A stretch of 64,000 nt of DNA, taken from Sulfurivermis fontis. GTDB taxonomy: Bacteria; Pseudomonadota; Gammaproteobacteria; Thiohalomonadales; Thiohalomonadaceae. Below, piece after piece: positions 17,051 through 25,979 of the stretch (within the stretch, counting starts at the first letter, position 1; the number at the start of each line of letters is the position of its first letter). The stretch covers positions 860,501 through 924,500 of the forward strand of contig NZ_AP018724.1 in assembly GCF_004001245.1 (NCBI RefSeq), written 5' to 3'. The position numbers were made by a program, and so were the translations under genes. Under the pieces are notes generated by a model, which was not told the origin of the DNA, searched no databases, and was given only the letters and a program-made list of their open reading frames with translations.

Positions 17051-18466
17051 CTGGTTATCATCCACCAGCTCGATGAGGAATTCGTCGCTGGCCTCGTAAT
17101 AGTCGGTGCGTACCACCTGGCCGGTGGGTTCGACGCGGAAGCGCAGGCCGCCGTCGGCGGCGGTGCCGGCCTCGATGGCGTGGGCGGCGCGCAGCAGGTC
17201 GCGGGCATCGCGTACCGGCAGGCTGGTGGTGCGCACGCTGTGGCCGCCGGCGAGGGCCTCCATCAGGTAGTCGCGCAGTTCGCGGTTGTTGAGCGCAAAG
17301 GCCCGCTCCAGGACCTGCTGCACGAACAGCTTGCGCCGCTCCTGCGGGTCGTCGGCCTGCTCCCGTTCCACCGCGCTATTGACGATGCGGCGGCTGCGCG
17401 GGCCGTGCAGCCGCAGTGCTTCGGGGTCGGCAAAGCCGACGTTGAGGGTGGCGAGCCGATCGCCCACCGCGTCCAGGGCATCGGCGTAGCCGGCGTCGTC
17501 CAGCGCGGCGAGGCGGCGGCAGGCGCCGAGCAGTTCGTTGCGCGCCGCGCCGCTGAAGCTGAGCTGGCGGATGATGATGTCGGCGCGGCGGGTGAAACCG
17601 TGCAGGGCGCGGCGCAGCGCCGGCAGCATCACCTCGCAGGCGGCGTGCAGGCGGGCGTCGATGCCGTCGAGGATGGCGAGGTAGAGCGAGCGCTCGCGGT
17701 CGCTGACCAGTTCCGGCGCGGCACGGCGCAGTTCGCGTTCGGCATTGGCCTTAAAGTCGCGCTGCTTGCGCCGCGCCTTGCCGATGAGTTCGGCGATCTC
17801 GTCGCGGTATTTCTCCACACTGTCGGCGGACAGACGCACGGCGAGGTCGGGCATGAACTTCTTTTCCATGAAGTCGAAGAATTCGTCGGCGGCGCGCTGC
17901 ACGATCTGCTGTGCCTCGATGTCGCGCACCAGCTGGCGCTTGCGCTCGTCCAGCTCGGTGATGATGTCGGAGAAGTCGGCGACGATGCGCTCGGAGTATT
18001 CGTAGGCGTCGAGCAGGTCGTACACCTCGCCGCGGTCGAGAAAGGCGCGCAGGGCGTTGCGGGTGTTGCGCGTGTTGCGGTGGCGGGTGCGGAAGCGGCC
18101 GCCGGCGGTCTCCACCATGGGCTGGGTGAACAGGCGGCCGATGCGGGTGAAGGCGTAACTGCTTTGCAGCGTGGCCTCGTCGGTCTGGCGCTCCAGCCAG
18201 CCGTGCTCCAGCAGCAGGTTGAGCACCCAGTTGGCCTGCTCGCGCTCGCCGCGCGGCGCCGCCTCGTCGTCGCCGTCCAGCAGCGGCGTGCGGGTGATGG
18301 CCTCGCTGAATACCTCCAGCACCTGGTCGCGGTCGCACAGGCGGCTGTAGTCGGCGTGCGAGGTATAGAAGCGCGCATACAGGGCGCTCAGGCAGGCGAC
18401 GACCTGTTCGCGGTATTTGCCCGTCAGGGGACGGAAGAAGTGCAGGTGATCAGCGGTGAAAAACAT
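17048..18466 (-). CDS. jetA: Wadjet kleisin subunit JetA (DUF3375)
   Basis: A 472-residue protein, first gene of the Wadjet operon. The N-terminus (FFTADHLHFFRPLTGKYRE, then VLNLLLEHGWLERQTD) and the helical centre (ELDERKRQLVRDIEAQQIVQ) match the JetA/DUF3375 kleisin-like subunit that links the JetC heads in the plasmid-sensing complex. The start ATG directly abuts the stop of a vapC fragment, with no room for a separate promoter between them, so transcription must start further upstream. Length is normal for the family. Confidence 0.93.
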   Translation of the reverse strand: MFFTADHLHFFRPLTGKYREQVVACLSALYARFYTSHADYSRLCDRDQVLEVFSEAITRTPLLDGDDEAAPRGEREQANWVLNLLLEHGWLERQTDEATLQSSYAFTRIGRLFTQPMVETAGGRFRTRHRNTRNTRNALRAFLDRGEVYDLLDAYEYSERIVADFSDIITELDERKRQLVRDIEAQQIVQRAADEFFDFMEKKFMPDLAVRLSADSVEKYRDEIAELIGKARRKQRDFKANAERELRRAAPELVSDRERSLYLAILDGIDARLHAACEVMLPALRRALHGFTRRADIIIRQLSFSGAARNELLGACRRLAALDDAGYADALDAVGDRLATLNVGFADPEALRLHGPRSRRIVNSAVEREQADDPQERRKLFVQQVLERAFALNNRELRDYLMEALAGGHSVRTTSLPVRDARDLLRAAHAIEAGTAADGGLRFRVEPTGQVVRTDYYEASDEFLIELVDDNQ

Positions 18467-18560
18467 CTACTGCGCCCAGTTTTCCACCCGCAGCCCTTCG
18501 ATGCGGCGGAATTTACGGCCGTCGTTGGTGACCAGGGTGAGTTCTTCGGTCAGGGCTGGG
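18467..18560 (-). pseudogene. 3' remnant of a vapC-type PIN toxin gene
   Basis: The last about 29 residues of a minus-strand frame read LTLVTNDGRKFRRIEGLRVENW, which is the characteristic C-terminal end of VapC (PIN-domain) toxins. The upstream part of the frame does not look like a PIN domain and the acidic active-site residues are missing. The stop codon TAG is directly followed by the jetA ATG, so the jet operon was joined to, or inserted beside, a former toxin locus. Confidence 0.7.
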
Positions 18561-18722
18561 CGGCCTGTCTGTTGCGCGGGCTTTGTCGCTAACCCTACAG
18601 CCGCTCTGCCTTTGTCGCCTATGATACTGCCGTGCGTGGTGTGTCGTGAGAAAATGGGTATCCGCAATCTGTGATTGATCCTCCCTCCTAGCCACCCAAT
18701 GTAACCAGTGGCGAGGATGTTT

Positions 18723-18758
18723 ATGACCATTTGCTGTGGTCATTACTTTTGCTACAAT
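18723..18758 (+). promoter_or_regulatory. Promoter and operator of the antitoxin-toxin pair
   Basis: TTGCTG (18731-18736) and TACAAT (18753-18758) with a 16-base spacer form a sigma-70-type promoter. An inverted repeat ATGACCA-N7-TGGTCAT (18723-18743) overlaps the -35 box, and a direct repeat ATGACTAT occurs at 18760 and 18774. This suits autorepression by the antitoxin/toxin complex. Confidence 0.65.
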
Positions 18759-18791
18759 AATGACTATCGTAATATGACTATGGGCAGATAT

Positions 18792-19025
18792 ATGCAAGAA
18801 CAGGTTTCAAAGTCTCAATTCAAGGCTAAGGCGCTGGAGCTGTTTCGGCAAGTGGAATCCAGTGGTGACGCGGTAATTGTCACTGACCATGGCAAGCCAA
18901 CCATTGAGGTGCGTCGTTACCGAAAGACTGAGCGTAGCCCCCTCGACGTACTCAAGGGTAGCGTGATCGAGTATGCAGGGCCTACTGAGCCTGTCGGAGA
19001 GGGAGACTGGGAGGCGCTGGGGTGA
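18792..19025 (+). CDS. Phd/YefM-type antitoxin
   Basis: A 77-residue protein: N-terminal DNA-binding half (VSKSQFKAKALELFRQVESSGDAVIVTDHGKPTIEVRRY) typical of Phd/YefM antitoxins, then an acidic C-terminal toxin-binding tail (VGEGDWEALG). A start at 18780 would add four residues. Its stop overlaps the toxin start (GTGA). It should neutralise the adjacent PIN toxin and repress the shared promoter. The pair is divergent from the jet operon and is visibly more AT-rich than it. Confidence 0.9.
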   Translation: MQEQVSKSQFKAKALELFRQVESSGDAVIVTDHGKPTIEVRRYRKTERSPLDVLKGSVIEYAGPTEPVGEGDWEALG

Positions 19026-19420
19026 TCGTACTGGATACACACGCACTCATCTGGTGGGTGAATGGTGATCCACAGTTATCGGCTAATGCCAAAAAGGCGA
19101 TTGAGTCAGAATTGTCGGCGGAGGGTCAGGTGCTCATCTCGGCCATTAGTGCCTGGGAAATCGCCATGCTGGTTGCAAAGGGTAGGCTGGCCCTGACAAT
19201 GGATATTGATGACTGGCTGGAAACGGTCGCCTCTATCGAGGGCGTCTCCTTTGTGTCGGTAGATACCGATGTCGCTGTGCAGTCAGTACGCCTACCCGGG
19301 GAGTTCCATCCTGATCCGGCAGACAGGCTGATCGTGGCGCTGGCACGGCACCACTCAGTCCCCCTTGTTACTGCTGATGACAAGATTCGTGAGTATCGGC
19401 ATGTGAAAACGATTTGGTGA
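19022..19420 (+). CDS. PIN-domain ribonuclease toxin (VapC-like)
   Basis: A 132-residue PIN protein starting with GTG that overlaps the antitoxin stop. The acidic active-site set is visible: D5 (VLDTHALIWW), E in ISAWEIAML, D in DPADRLIVA and D in VTADDKI. The family cleaves RNA, often tRNA. The full length and intact residues suggest an active toxin, unlike the vapC fragment at 18467-18560. Confidence 0.93.
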   Translation: MIVLDTHALIWWVNGDPQLSANAKKAIESELSAEGQVLISAISAWEIAMLVAKGRLALTMDIDDWLETVASIEGVSFVSVDTDVAVQSVRLPGEFHPDPADRLIVALARHHSVPLVTADDKIREYRHVKTIW

Positions 19421-19509
19421 TGATGAGCAAGAGTATCAGCTTTAAGAGGCCGGAACCGGAAGAGAAGGAGATCAACTACGGGGCCGACCTATCAACACTG
19501 GTGAGGTGA
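19420..19509 (+). CDS. Possible 29-residue peptide after the toxin gene
   Basis: ATG overlaps the toxin stop codon (TGATGATG), and the frame MMSKSISFKRPEPEEKEINYGADLSTLVR-type peptide runs 29 codons to a TGA. It is charged and not similar to anything I recognise. It may be a leftover of a downstream gene lost in the degraded region that follows. Confidence 0.3.
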   Translation: MMSKSISFKRPEPEEKEINYGADLSTLVR

Positions 19510-20029
19510 TTGAGGGTGGGGACATCTAACCCCTGATCAATCACGAAATGCGGATGCCCAGATTTCCATGATTCCAGTGTCATGACGCATGTTTCAGTGT
19601 TGGCACGGACGTTGCCAATACCTGTTCGTCAGCATTATCCCTGTCCCAAGGCAAGATGTCATGCGCACACCCCGCGTCATGCTGTGCACCCTCTTTGTCA
19701 TGGCCTCGGCGGTGGGGGCGCGCGACCTCTGAACCGGCGGGCATTTGTCGCGGGTCTTGCCATTCGCTCGTCTGCTGGCACAGGAGGCGGGGTTATCTGC
19801 CGAGGTGGAGGCGAAGGTGGCTCTGATCGGCTTAGCTGCACGCATAGTGCGAATTTGTGATGCCTTCGACGCCATGACCGGCATCCGGTCCGGGTGCAAG
19901 AGGAGGCCAATCGCAAAGGCGCTCGACATCCTCCGCGATAACCTCGGTACCCAGTTCGACCGCGATCTGGGGGAGCGCTGCCTCGCTCTCGGCGAGAGGG
20001 AGCCGGGCTTGCGTTTTGCCGCCTTCTTG
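19510..20029 (+). pseudogene. Gene debris with HD-GYP remnant
   Basis: No intact gene is visible. A short frame at 19661-19732 encodes a signal-peptide-like MRTPRVMLCTLFVMASAVGA and stops. A frame from 19745 to about 20000 carries ARIVRICDAFDAMTG and ALDILRDNLGTQFDRDL, the C-terminal hallmarks of HD-GYP c-di-GMP phosphodiesterases; the HD and GYP motifs themselves are missing. This is what remains of at least one deleted signalling gene between the toxin pair and the mod locus. Confidence 0.6.
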
Positions 20030-20053
20030 CGTTATATATGCACATATATAGCG
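20030..20053 (+). promoter_or_regulatory. ModE box ahead of modE
   Basis: CGTTATATA-N6-TATATAGCG, an almost perfect inverted repeat matching the ModE operator (CGnTATATA-N6-8-TATAnCG). It lies just upstream of the TAGGAGG ribosome site of the modE-like gene and suggests autoregulation by molybdate. Confidence 0.8.
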
Positions 20054-20067
20054 TAGGAGGTATTGGT

Positions 20068-20424
20068 ATGGGCAGACAGTCTGGCCCGCGACTGCGCATC
20101 CTGCTCGGCTCCGATATTGCGTTAGGCCCCGGTAAGGCCGAGCTGCTCGACGCGCTGGCGCGCACCGGTTCCATCTCGGCGGCGGCGCGCGAAATGGGGA
20201 TGTCATACCGGCGTGCCTGGCTGTTGGTGGACACCATGAATGCCTGTTTCCGGCAGCCTTTGGTGGAAACAGCCACGGGTGGCAAGGGCGGTGGCGGCGC
20301 CCGCGTGACCGAGTTCGGCCTCGATGTGCTGGCCCGCTATCGGGCCATGGAGATCAAGGCAGCGGCGGCGATTGCCGGCGAAATGCGTGATTTCACGCGG
20401 CTGCTGGCGACAGAAACTGAATGA
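20068..20424 (+). CDS. modE: ModE-like molybdenum regulator, HTH domain only
   Basis: A 118-residue winged-helix protein: LLDALARTGSISAAAREMGMSYRRAWLLVDTMN is the ModE/LysR-type helix-turn-helix and RVTEFGLDVLARYRAME follows. The ATG at 20068 has TAGGAGG seven bases upstream; a longer frame from 20038 would start inside the operator. The C-terminal molybdate-binding (MOP) domains of full ModE are absent, so molybdate sensing must differ or need another protein. It heads the modABC genes and is flanked by two ModE boxes. Confidence 0.88.
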   Translation: MGRQSGPRLRILLGSDIALGPGKAELLDALARTGSISAAAREMGMSYRRAWLLVDTMNACFRQPLVETATGGKGGGGARVTEFGLDVLARYRAMEIKAAAAIAGEMRDFTRLLATETE

Positions 20425-20460
20425 AGCAAGGTGGGGCGGGCAGCCCCTTGTTTTGACAAC

Positions 20461-20484
20461 CGTTATATACGAAAAAATATATCG
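20461..20484 (+). promoter_or_regulatory. ModE box ahead of modA
   Basis: CGTTATATA (20461-20469), eight-base spacer, TATATCG (20478-20484): second ModE-type operator, 13 bases before the modA start codon. Binding there would block modABC expression when molybdate is plentiful. Confidence 0.75.
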
Positions 20485-20496
20485 GAAGGGTTAATC

Positions 20497-21270
20497 ATGA
20501 AAACATCGTTACGCCTGCTGGCGCTGTTCCTGCTTTCCTTCCCGCTGGCGCGCCCGCTCCTGGCGGAGACGTTGACCATTGCCGCCGCCGCCGATCTCAA
20601 GTTTGCCATGGCCGAGGTGGTGGAGCAGTTCCGCGCCGCCCGGTCCGGCGACAAGATCGACGTGATCTACGGTTCGAGCGGCAAGTTCTTCACCCAAATC
20701 AAGAACGGTGCGCCGTTCGACATGTATTTCTCCGCCGACATCGAGTACCCGCGCGCGCTGGAGAAAGACGGCCTGACCAGCGGTATCACCCGGCCCTATG
20801 CCATTGGCCGCATCGTGCTGTGGAGCCTGAACCCGGAGCTGGCCCAGACCGCGTTGCGGGATTTGCCCAAGGCGCCGATCCGCAAGTTCGCCATCGCCAA
20901 TCCCCATCATGCCCCCTACGGCCTGCGCGCCAAGGAGGCGCTGGAGCATCAGGGCGTCTGGTCGGCCATGGAAGCGAAACTGGTGCTGGGGGAGAACATC
21001 GCCCACACCGCGCAGTTTGTCGATTCCGGTGCGGCGGAGGCCGGCCTGGTGGCCCTGGCCCTGGTGCTGTCACCGACCATGGCGGGCAAGGGGGCGTGGA
21101 CACCGATCCCGGCGCAGTGGCACGAGCCGCTGGAGCAGGGCTATGTCATTACCCGGCGCGCTGCCGGCAACCCGCTGGCCCAGGCCTTCTCCGACTACAT
21201 GGCGAGCGAACCGGCGCGCGTGGTGATGCGGCGCTACGGCTTCGTGCTGCCGGGGGAAGAGGGGAAATAA
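20497..21270 (+). CDS. modA: Molybdate ABC transporter substrate-binding protein
   Basis: A 257-residue periplasmic protein with Sec signal peptide (MKTSLRLLALFLLSFPLARPLLA). The ligand-binding pattern of ModA is clear: TIAAAADLKFAM, YGSSGKFFTQIKNGAPFDMYFSAD, and SGAAEAGLVAL. It captures molybdate or tungstate for ModBC. Molybdenum is needed for formate dehydrogenase, nitrate reductase and sulfite-oxidising enzymes, which fits a denitrifying sulfur oxidiser, although none of those genes is in view. One base separates it from modB. Confidence 0.96.
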   Translation: MKTSLRLLALFLLSFPLARPLLAETLTIAAAADLKFAMAEVVEQFRAARSGDKIDVIYGSSGKFFTQIKNGAPFDMYFSADIEYPRALEKDGLTSGITRPYAIGRIVLWSLNPELAQTALRDLPKAPIRKFAIANPHHAPYGLRAKEALEHQGVWSAMEAKLVLGENIAHTAQFVDSGAAEAGLVALALVLSPTMAGKGAWTPIPAQWHEPLEQGYVITRRAAGNPLAQAFSDYMASEPARVVMRRYGFVLPGEEGK

Positions 21271-21271
21271 C

Positions 21272-21949
21272 ATGTCCGCGGCCGACTGGATGGCATTGAG
21301 CACCACGCTCAAGCTCGCGGCGGTCACCACGCTGGTGCTGTTGATAGTCGGCACGCCGATCGCCTGGTGGCTGGCGCGGACGAAGAACAGGGTAGCGGTA
21401 GTGGTGGAAGCGGTGGTGGCCCTGCCCCTGGTGTTGCCGCCCACGGTGCTGGGCTTCTACATGCTGGTGGCGTTGGGCCCGAACGGCTTCATCGGCGGCA
21501 CGCTGCTGGCGCTGGGCTGGCATCACCTCGCCTTCACCTTCGCCGGCCTGGTGGTGGCCTCCACCCTGTACTCCCTGCCCTTCATGGTGCAGCCGCTCAA
21601 AGATGCCTTCGCCGCCGTGGGCAGCCGGATGACCGAGGCCGCCGCCACCCTGCGCGCTTCGCCCTGGGACAGCTTCTTCAGTGTGGTGCTGCCGCTGTCG
21701 CGGCGCGGCTTGCTCACCGCGACGACACTGACCTTCGCCCATACCGTGGGTGAGTTCGGCGTGGTGCTGATGGTGGGTGGCAACATCCCGGGCGAGACGC
21801 GCGTGCTGTCCATCGCCATCTACGACCACGCCGAGGCCATGGACTACGCCAGCGCCCATGTGCTCGCCGGCGGCCTGCTGGTGGCCTCGTTCCTGTTGTT
21901 GTTCATGGTGTATTTCCTGAATCGGCGCTATCACGTGGTACACGTATGA
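21272..21949 (+). CDS. modB: Molybdate ABC transporter permease
   Basis: A 225-residue inner-membrane permease with about five hydrophobic helices and the permease-ATPase coupling (EAA) loop, TEAAATLRASPWDSFFSVVLP. The motif ALPLVLPPTVLGFYML is typical of ModB. It forms the channel between ModA and ModC. A 130-bp gap with no clear gene follows before modC. Confidence 0.95.
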   Translation: MSAADWMALSTTLKLAAVTTLVLLIVGTPIAWWLARTKNRVAVVVEAVVALPLVLPPTVLGFYMLVALGPNGFIGGTLLALGWHHLAFTFAGLVVASTLYSLPFMVQPLKDAFAAVGSRMTEAAATLRASPWDSFFSVVLPLSRRGLLTATTLTFAHTVGEFGVVLMVGGNIPGETRVLSIAIYDHAEAMDYASAHVLAGGLLVASFLLLFMVYFLNRRYHVVHV

Positions 21950-22079
21950 ACAACCAGGCGACGCACCGCCAGCGTGGCTGGCCTGCGGCTAGGCGCAGTG
22001 CCCTCGGTCCGGCGCCTGACGGGGTTGGGCCGCATTCTGCTGGTTTCCGCCGTCCTAAGGTGTTCCAGCACACGCAGGA

Positions 22080-23177
22080 ATGGAAATGCCGATGAATAGC
22101 GAAAACATGCAGGCGCGCTTCAAGCTGGCCTACCCCGCTTTCACCTTGGATGTGGACCTCGACCTGCCCGGCCGCGGGGTGACCGCGTTGTTCGGCCATT
22201 CCGGCTCCGGCAAGACCACCCTGCTGCGCCTCATCGCCGGGCTGGCGCACACGCACGAGGGTTATTTCGCTATGAAGGGCGAGGTCTGGCAGGACGGCCG
22301 CTTCTGCCTGCCCACGCATCGACGCGCCCTGGGCTATGTGTTCCAGGAGGCCAGCCTGTTTCCGCACCTGAGCGCGCGCGGTAACCTGGAGTACGGCATG
22401 AAGCGATCTGCGGAACGCCTCGACCGCGCCGCCCTCGACCACGTCATCGAACTGCTCGGCATCGGCCACCTGTTGGAGCGCAAGCCGGGCCAGCTCTCCG
22501 GCGGTGAACGCCAGCGCGTCGCCATCGCCCGCGCCCTGGCCATCAAGCCCCGCCTGCTGCTGATGGATGAACCGCTGTCGGCCCTGGACTTGAAGCGCAA
22601 GCAGGAGATCCTGCCCTATCTGGAACGCCTGCACGATGAACTGGAAATCCCGGTACTCTATGTCACCCACTCGCCGGACGAAGTGGCGCGGCTGGCCGAT
22701 CACCTGGTCCTGCTGGAAGGCGGCAAGGCGCTGGCCGCCGGCACCATCAATGAGGTGATGACGCGGCTCGATCTGCCGCTGGCGCGCGACGAGGTCGCCG
22801 AATCGATCATCGAAACCGTGGTCGCCGGCCACGATGACAAGTACAACCTCACCTATCTCGACTGCCGCGGCGGCCGCTTCGCCGTCGGCCGCCTGCAACG
22901 CACCACCGGCAAACCCGCCCGCGTGCGCATCCACGCCCGCGACGTCAGCATTGCCCTGAAGGAACACCGCGACAGCAGCATCGCCAACATCCTCCAGGCC
23001 CGTGTGCAGGAGATCGTCCCGCTCAACGACTGGCAGATGATCGTCCGCCTCGGCCTCGGCCCCGAGGCCGCCATCCCGCTGCTCGCGCGCATCACCCGCC
23101 GCTCCGCCGACCTGCTCGAACTCACACCCGGCAAGCAGGTATATGCCCAGGTGAAGAGCGTGGTGCTGGCGGAGTGA
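22080..23177 (+). CDS. modC: Molybdate ABC transporter ATPase
   Basis: About 365 residues. Walker A GHSGSGKTT, signature LSGGERQRVA and Walker B LLLMDEPLSAL are intact, and the C-terminal part has a MOP/TOBE domain (SIANILQARVQEIVPLNDWQ). Three in-frame ATGs lie at 22080, 22086 and 22092, and the true start is uncertain among them. It energises molybdate uptake. The gene ends in the convergent repeat region before mutS. Confidence 0.94.
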   Translation: MEMPMNSENMQARFKLAYPAFTLDVDLDLPGRGVTALFGHSGSGKTTLLRLIAGLAHTHEGYFAMKGEVWQDGRFCLPTHRRALGYVFQEASLFPHLSARGNLEYGMKRSAERLDRAALDHVIELLGIGHLLERKPGQLSGGERQRVAIARALAIKPRLLLMDEPLSALDLKRKQEILPYLERLHDELEIPVLYVTHSPDEVARLADHLVLLEGGKALAAGTINEVMTRLDLPLARDEVAESIIETVVAGHDDKYNLTYLDCRGGRFAVGRLQRTTGKPARVRIHARDVSIALKEHRDSSIANILQARVQEIVPLNDWQMIVRLGLGPEAAIPLLARITRRSADLLELTPGKQVYAQVKSVVLAE

Positions 23178-23207
23178 GCGGGATTCCTGCCAAGGAAACT
23201 CTGAACT

Positions 23208-23362
23208 TAGGAAGGTCTGAATAAGTCCATCCTGGACTTCTCAGACCACGCCAAGCAAAAAGTGTGATTTTCGCTTGGCTTCATTTTCAACGACTTATCG
23301 TCGTTGAAAAATGGCGGCACATCCCTGTGCCGCGGAAGCTCTGAACTTATTCAGAGCTTCCC
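23208..23362 (-). repeat. Multi-hairpin repeat, copy 2 (inverted)
   Basis: This is the reverse complement of the element at 11211-11375 with only a few differences (one base change in the GCCAAGC stem and one T missing in a T-run). It keeps the same five stem-loops and again lies between convergent genes, here modC and mutS. A short partial repeat of the CTGAACTTA motif precedes it at 23201-23210. Confidence 0.9.
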
Positions 23363-23393
23363 TAATTCAGTGCTTCCTCAATTCAGCGTTACT

Positions 23394-25979
23394 TTATTCC
23401 GCCGCCAGCAGGCCTTTCAGGTAATAGATCAGCTCCAGTGCGCCGCGCGGTGTGAGGCTGTCGGGGTCGAGCTTGCGCAGTTCCACCACCACCGGCACAT
23501 CGGGCGGCGGCGGCAGGGCCAGGGCCAGCTGGTGCGCCGGGTTGTCGTAGTCGCGGTGGGCGGCGTTGTCGGTTTCCAGTTCGATCAGCTTGCGCCGCGC
23601 CGCCTCGATCACCGCGCGCGGCACACCGGCCAGTTGCGCCACCTGCAGGCCGTAGCTCTGGCTGGCCGGGCCGTCCTTCACCGCGTGCAGGAACACGATG
23701 GTGTCGCCGTGCTCCACCGCGTCGAGATGCACGTTGACCACGCCCTCCACCAGTTCGGGCAGGGCCGTGAGTTCGAAGTAGTGGGTGGCAAACAGGGTAT
23801 AGGCGCGGACGCGCTCGGCCAGATCGCGCGCCACCGCCCAGGCCAGCGACATGCCGTCGAAGGTGCTGGTGCCGCGTCCGATCTCGTCCATCAGCACCAG
23901 GCTCTGGTCGCTGGCGTTGTGCAGGATGTTGGCGGTCTCGGTCATCTCCACCATGAAGGTCGAACGGCCGGAGGCGATGTCGTCGGAGGCGCCGATGCGG
24001 GTGAAGATGCGATCCACCGGGCCGATGACGGCACGTGTGGCCGGGACGTGGCTGCCGATGTGGGCCAGCAGCACGATGAGCGCCGTCTGGCGCATGTAGG
24101 TGGATTTGCCGCCCATGTTGGGGCCGGTGACGATGAGCATGCGGCGGTTGTCACCGAGCACGATGTCGTTGGGCACGAAGGGCGCGCTGCTGTACTGCTC
24201 CACCACCGGGTGCCGGCCGCCTTCGATGGTGATGCCCGGTGTGGCGCTCAGTTGCGGCTGTACCCAATTCAGCGTCTCGGCGCGCTCGGCGAGGTTGGCC
24301 AGCGCGTCGATCTCCGCCAGCGCGCTGGCCATGTCCTGCAACGCGCCCAGTTCCGCGCACAGGCTGTCGAGCAGGGCGTCGTACAGCGCCTTTTCCCGCG
24401 CCAGGGCGCGTTCCGCGGCGGACAACGCCTTGTCTTCGAATTGTTTCAGTTCCGGCGTGATGTAGCGCTCGGCGCCCTTGAGGGTCTGGCGGCGGATGTA
24501 GTCGTCGGGCACCTTCTCGCTTTGGGCACGCGTCACCTCGATGTAATAGCCGTGCACCTTGTTGTAGCCGACCTTGAGGGTGGCGATGCCGCTGCGGGCG
24601 CGTTCGCGCTGTTCCAGATCGACCAGATACTGGCCGGCGTTCGCGCGGATGGCGCGCAGCTCGTCCAGTTCCGCGTCGAAGCCGGCGGCGATGACGCCGC
24701 CGTCGCGGATGAGCAGCGGCGGCGCCTCGATGATGGCGCGTTGCAGCAGGTCATGCAGCTCGGGTCGGGCGGCGCAGCGCGCGGCCAGTTCGGTGAGGCG
24801 CGTTGCGTCCAGCGCGGCGAGCCGTTGCCGCAGGGCGGGCAGGCGGCCGAGGGCGGTGCGCAGCTGCACCAGGTCGCGCGGGCGCGCCGAGCGCAGGGCG
24901 ACGCGGGCGAGGATGCGCTCGACATCGCCGCTGCCGCGCAGCAGATCGCGCAGCGGTTCCCACTGCCGTTGTTCGATGAGCGATGCCACGGCCTGCTGGC
25001 GTGCGCCGAGCACGCCGTGGTCGCGCAGCGGCCGGTGCAGCCAGCGGCGCAGCAGGCGGCTGCCCATCGGCGTGGCGGTGTGGTCCAGCACGCCGGCCAG
25101 GGTGTGTTCCGGGTTGCCGCCGAGGGCGTGTTCCAGTTCCAGGTTGCGGCGGCTGGCGGCATCCAGCAGCACCGCCTCGTCGCGCCGTTCCAGCGCCAGG
25201 CCGCGCAGATGGGGCAGGGCGGCGCGCTGGGTCTCCTGCACGTATTGCAGCACGGCGCCGGCGGCGCCGAGGGCGGTGGTCAGGTGGTCGCAGCCGAAGC
25301 CGGCCAGGTCGCGGGTGCCGAACTGGGTGGCGAGCAGGCGGCGGGCGGTGTCGGGTTCGAAGCGCCAGGGCGGCAGGCGCTGCACGCCGCGCCGCCCCTG
25401 CCACAGGGGATGCGCGGGCAGATCGTCGGCCAGCAGCAGTTCCGCCGGATCGATCCGCTCCAGTTCGCCGGCCAGGGCCTCGTCGCCCTGGACCTCCATC
25501 ACGGTGTAGCGGCCGGAGGTGAGGTCCAGGGTCGCCAGCCCCCAGGTGTCGCCGCTGCGATGGATGCCGCACAGCAGGTTGTCGCGCCGCTCCTCCAGCA
25601 GGGCCTCGTCGGTGACGGTGCCGGGGGTGACGATGCGCACCACCTTGCGCTCCACCGGTCCCTTGCTGGTGGCCGGGTCGCCGATCTGCTCGCAAATGGC
25701 CACCGACTCCCCCAGGCGGATGAGGCGGGCGAGGTAGCCTTCGACGGCGTGGTAGGGCACGCCGGCCATGGGGATGGGGGCCCCGGCGGAGCTGCCGCGG
25801 GTGGTGAGGGTGATGTCCAGCAGTTGCGCCGCCCGCTTGGCGTCGTCGTAGAACAGCTCATAGAAGTCGCCCATGCGGTAGAACAGCAGCAGGTGCGGGT
25901 TCTCCGCCTTGATGCGCAGGTACTGCTGCATCATAGGGGTGTGGGCGGTCAGGGCTTGGGGCTGGGCGGGACGGTTCAT
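23394..25979 (-). CDS. mutS: DNA mismatch repair protein MutS
   Basis: An 861-residue protein starting at ATG 25979 ([21 protein letters not shown]); longer frames lack MutS similarity upstream. The mismatch-reading FYELF motif ([13 protein letters not shown]) is near residue 40 and the ATPase has Walker [14 protein letters not shown], Walker [17 protein letters not shown] and the ATHYFEL motif. It recognises mismatches and recruits MutL. No mutL is in this window. Length matches the standard family. Confidence 0.98.
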   Translation of the reverse strand: MNRPAQPQALTAHTPMMQQYLRIKAENPHLLLFYRMGDFYELFYDDAKRAAQLLDITLTTRGSSAGAPIPMAGVPYHAVEGYLARLIRLGESVAICEQIGDPATSKGPVERKVVRIVTPGTVTDEALLEERRDNLLCGIHRSGDTWGLATLDLTSGRYTVMEVQGDEALAGELERIDPAELLLADDLPAHPLWQGRRGVQRLPPWRFEPDTARRLLATQFGTRDLAGFGCDHLTTALGAAGAVLQYVQETQRAALPHLRGLALERRDEAVLLDAASRRNLELEHALGGNPEHTLAGVLDHTATPMGSRLLRRWLHRPLRDHGVLGARQQAVASLIEQRQWEPLRDLLRGSGDVERILARVALRSARPRDLVQLRTALGRLPALRQRLAALDATRLTELAARCAARPELHDLLQRAIIEAPPLLIRDGGVIAAGFDAELDELRAIRANAGQYLVDLEQRERARSGIATLKVGYNKVHGYYIEVTRAQSEKVPDDYIRRQTLKGAERYITPELKQFEDKALSAAERALAREKALYDALLDSLCAELGALQDMASALAEIDALANLAERAETLNWVQPQLSATPGITIEGGRHPVVEQYSSAPFVPNDIVLGDNRRMLIVTGPNMGGKSTYMRQTALIVLLAHIGSHVPATRAVIGPVDRIFTRIGASDDIASGRSTFMVEMTETANILHNASDQSLVLMDEIGRGTSTFDGMSLAWAVARDLAERVRAYTLFATHYFELTALPELVEGVVNVHLDAVEHGDTIVFLHAVKDGPASQSYGLQVAQLAGVPRAVIEAARRKLIELETDNAAHRDYDNPAHQLALALPPPPDVPVVVELRKLDPDSLTPRGALELIYYLKGLLAAE

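Noticed and set aside
19594..19929. 111-codon minus-strand frame in the debris region
   Set aside because: Arg/Ser/Cys-rich composition, overlaps the HD-GYP remnant, no similarity noticed.
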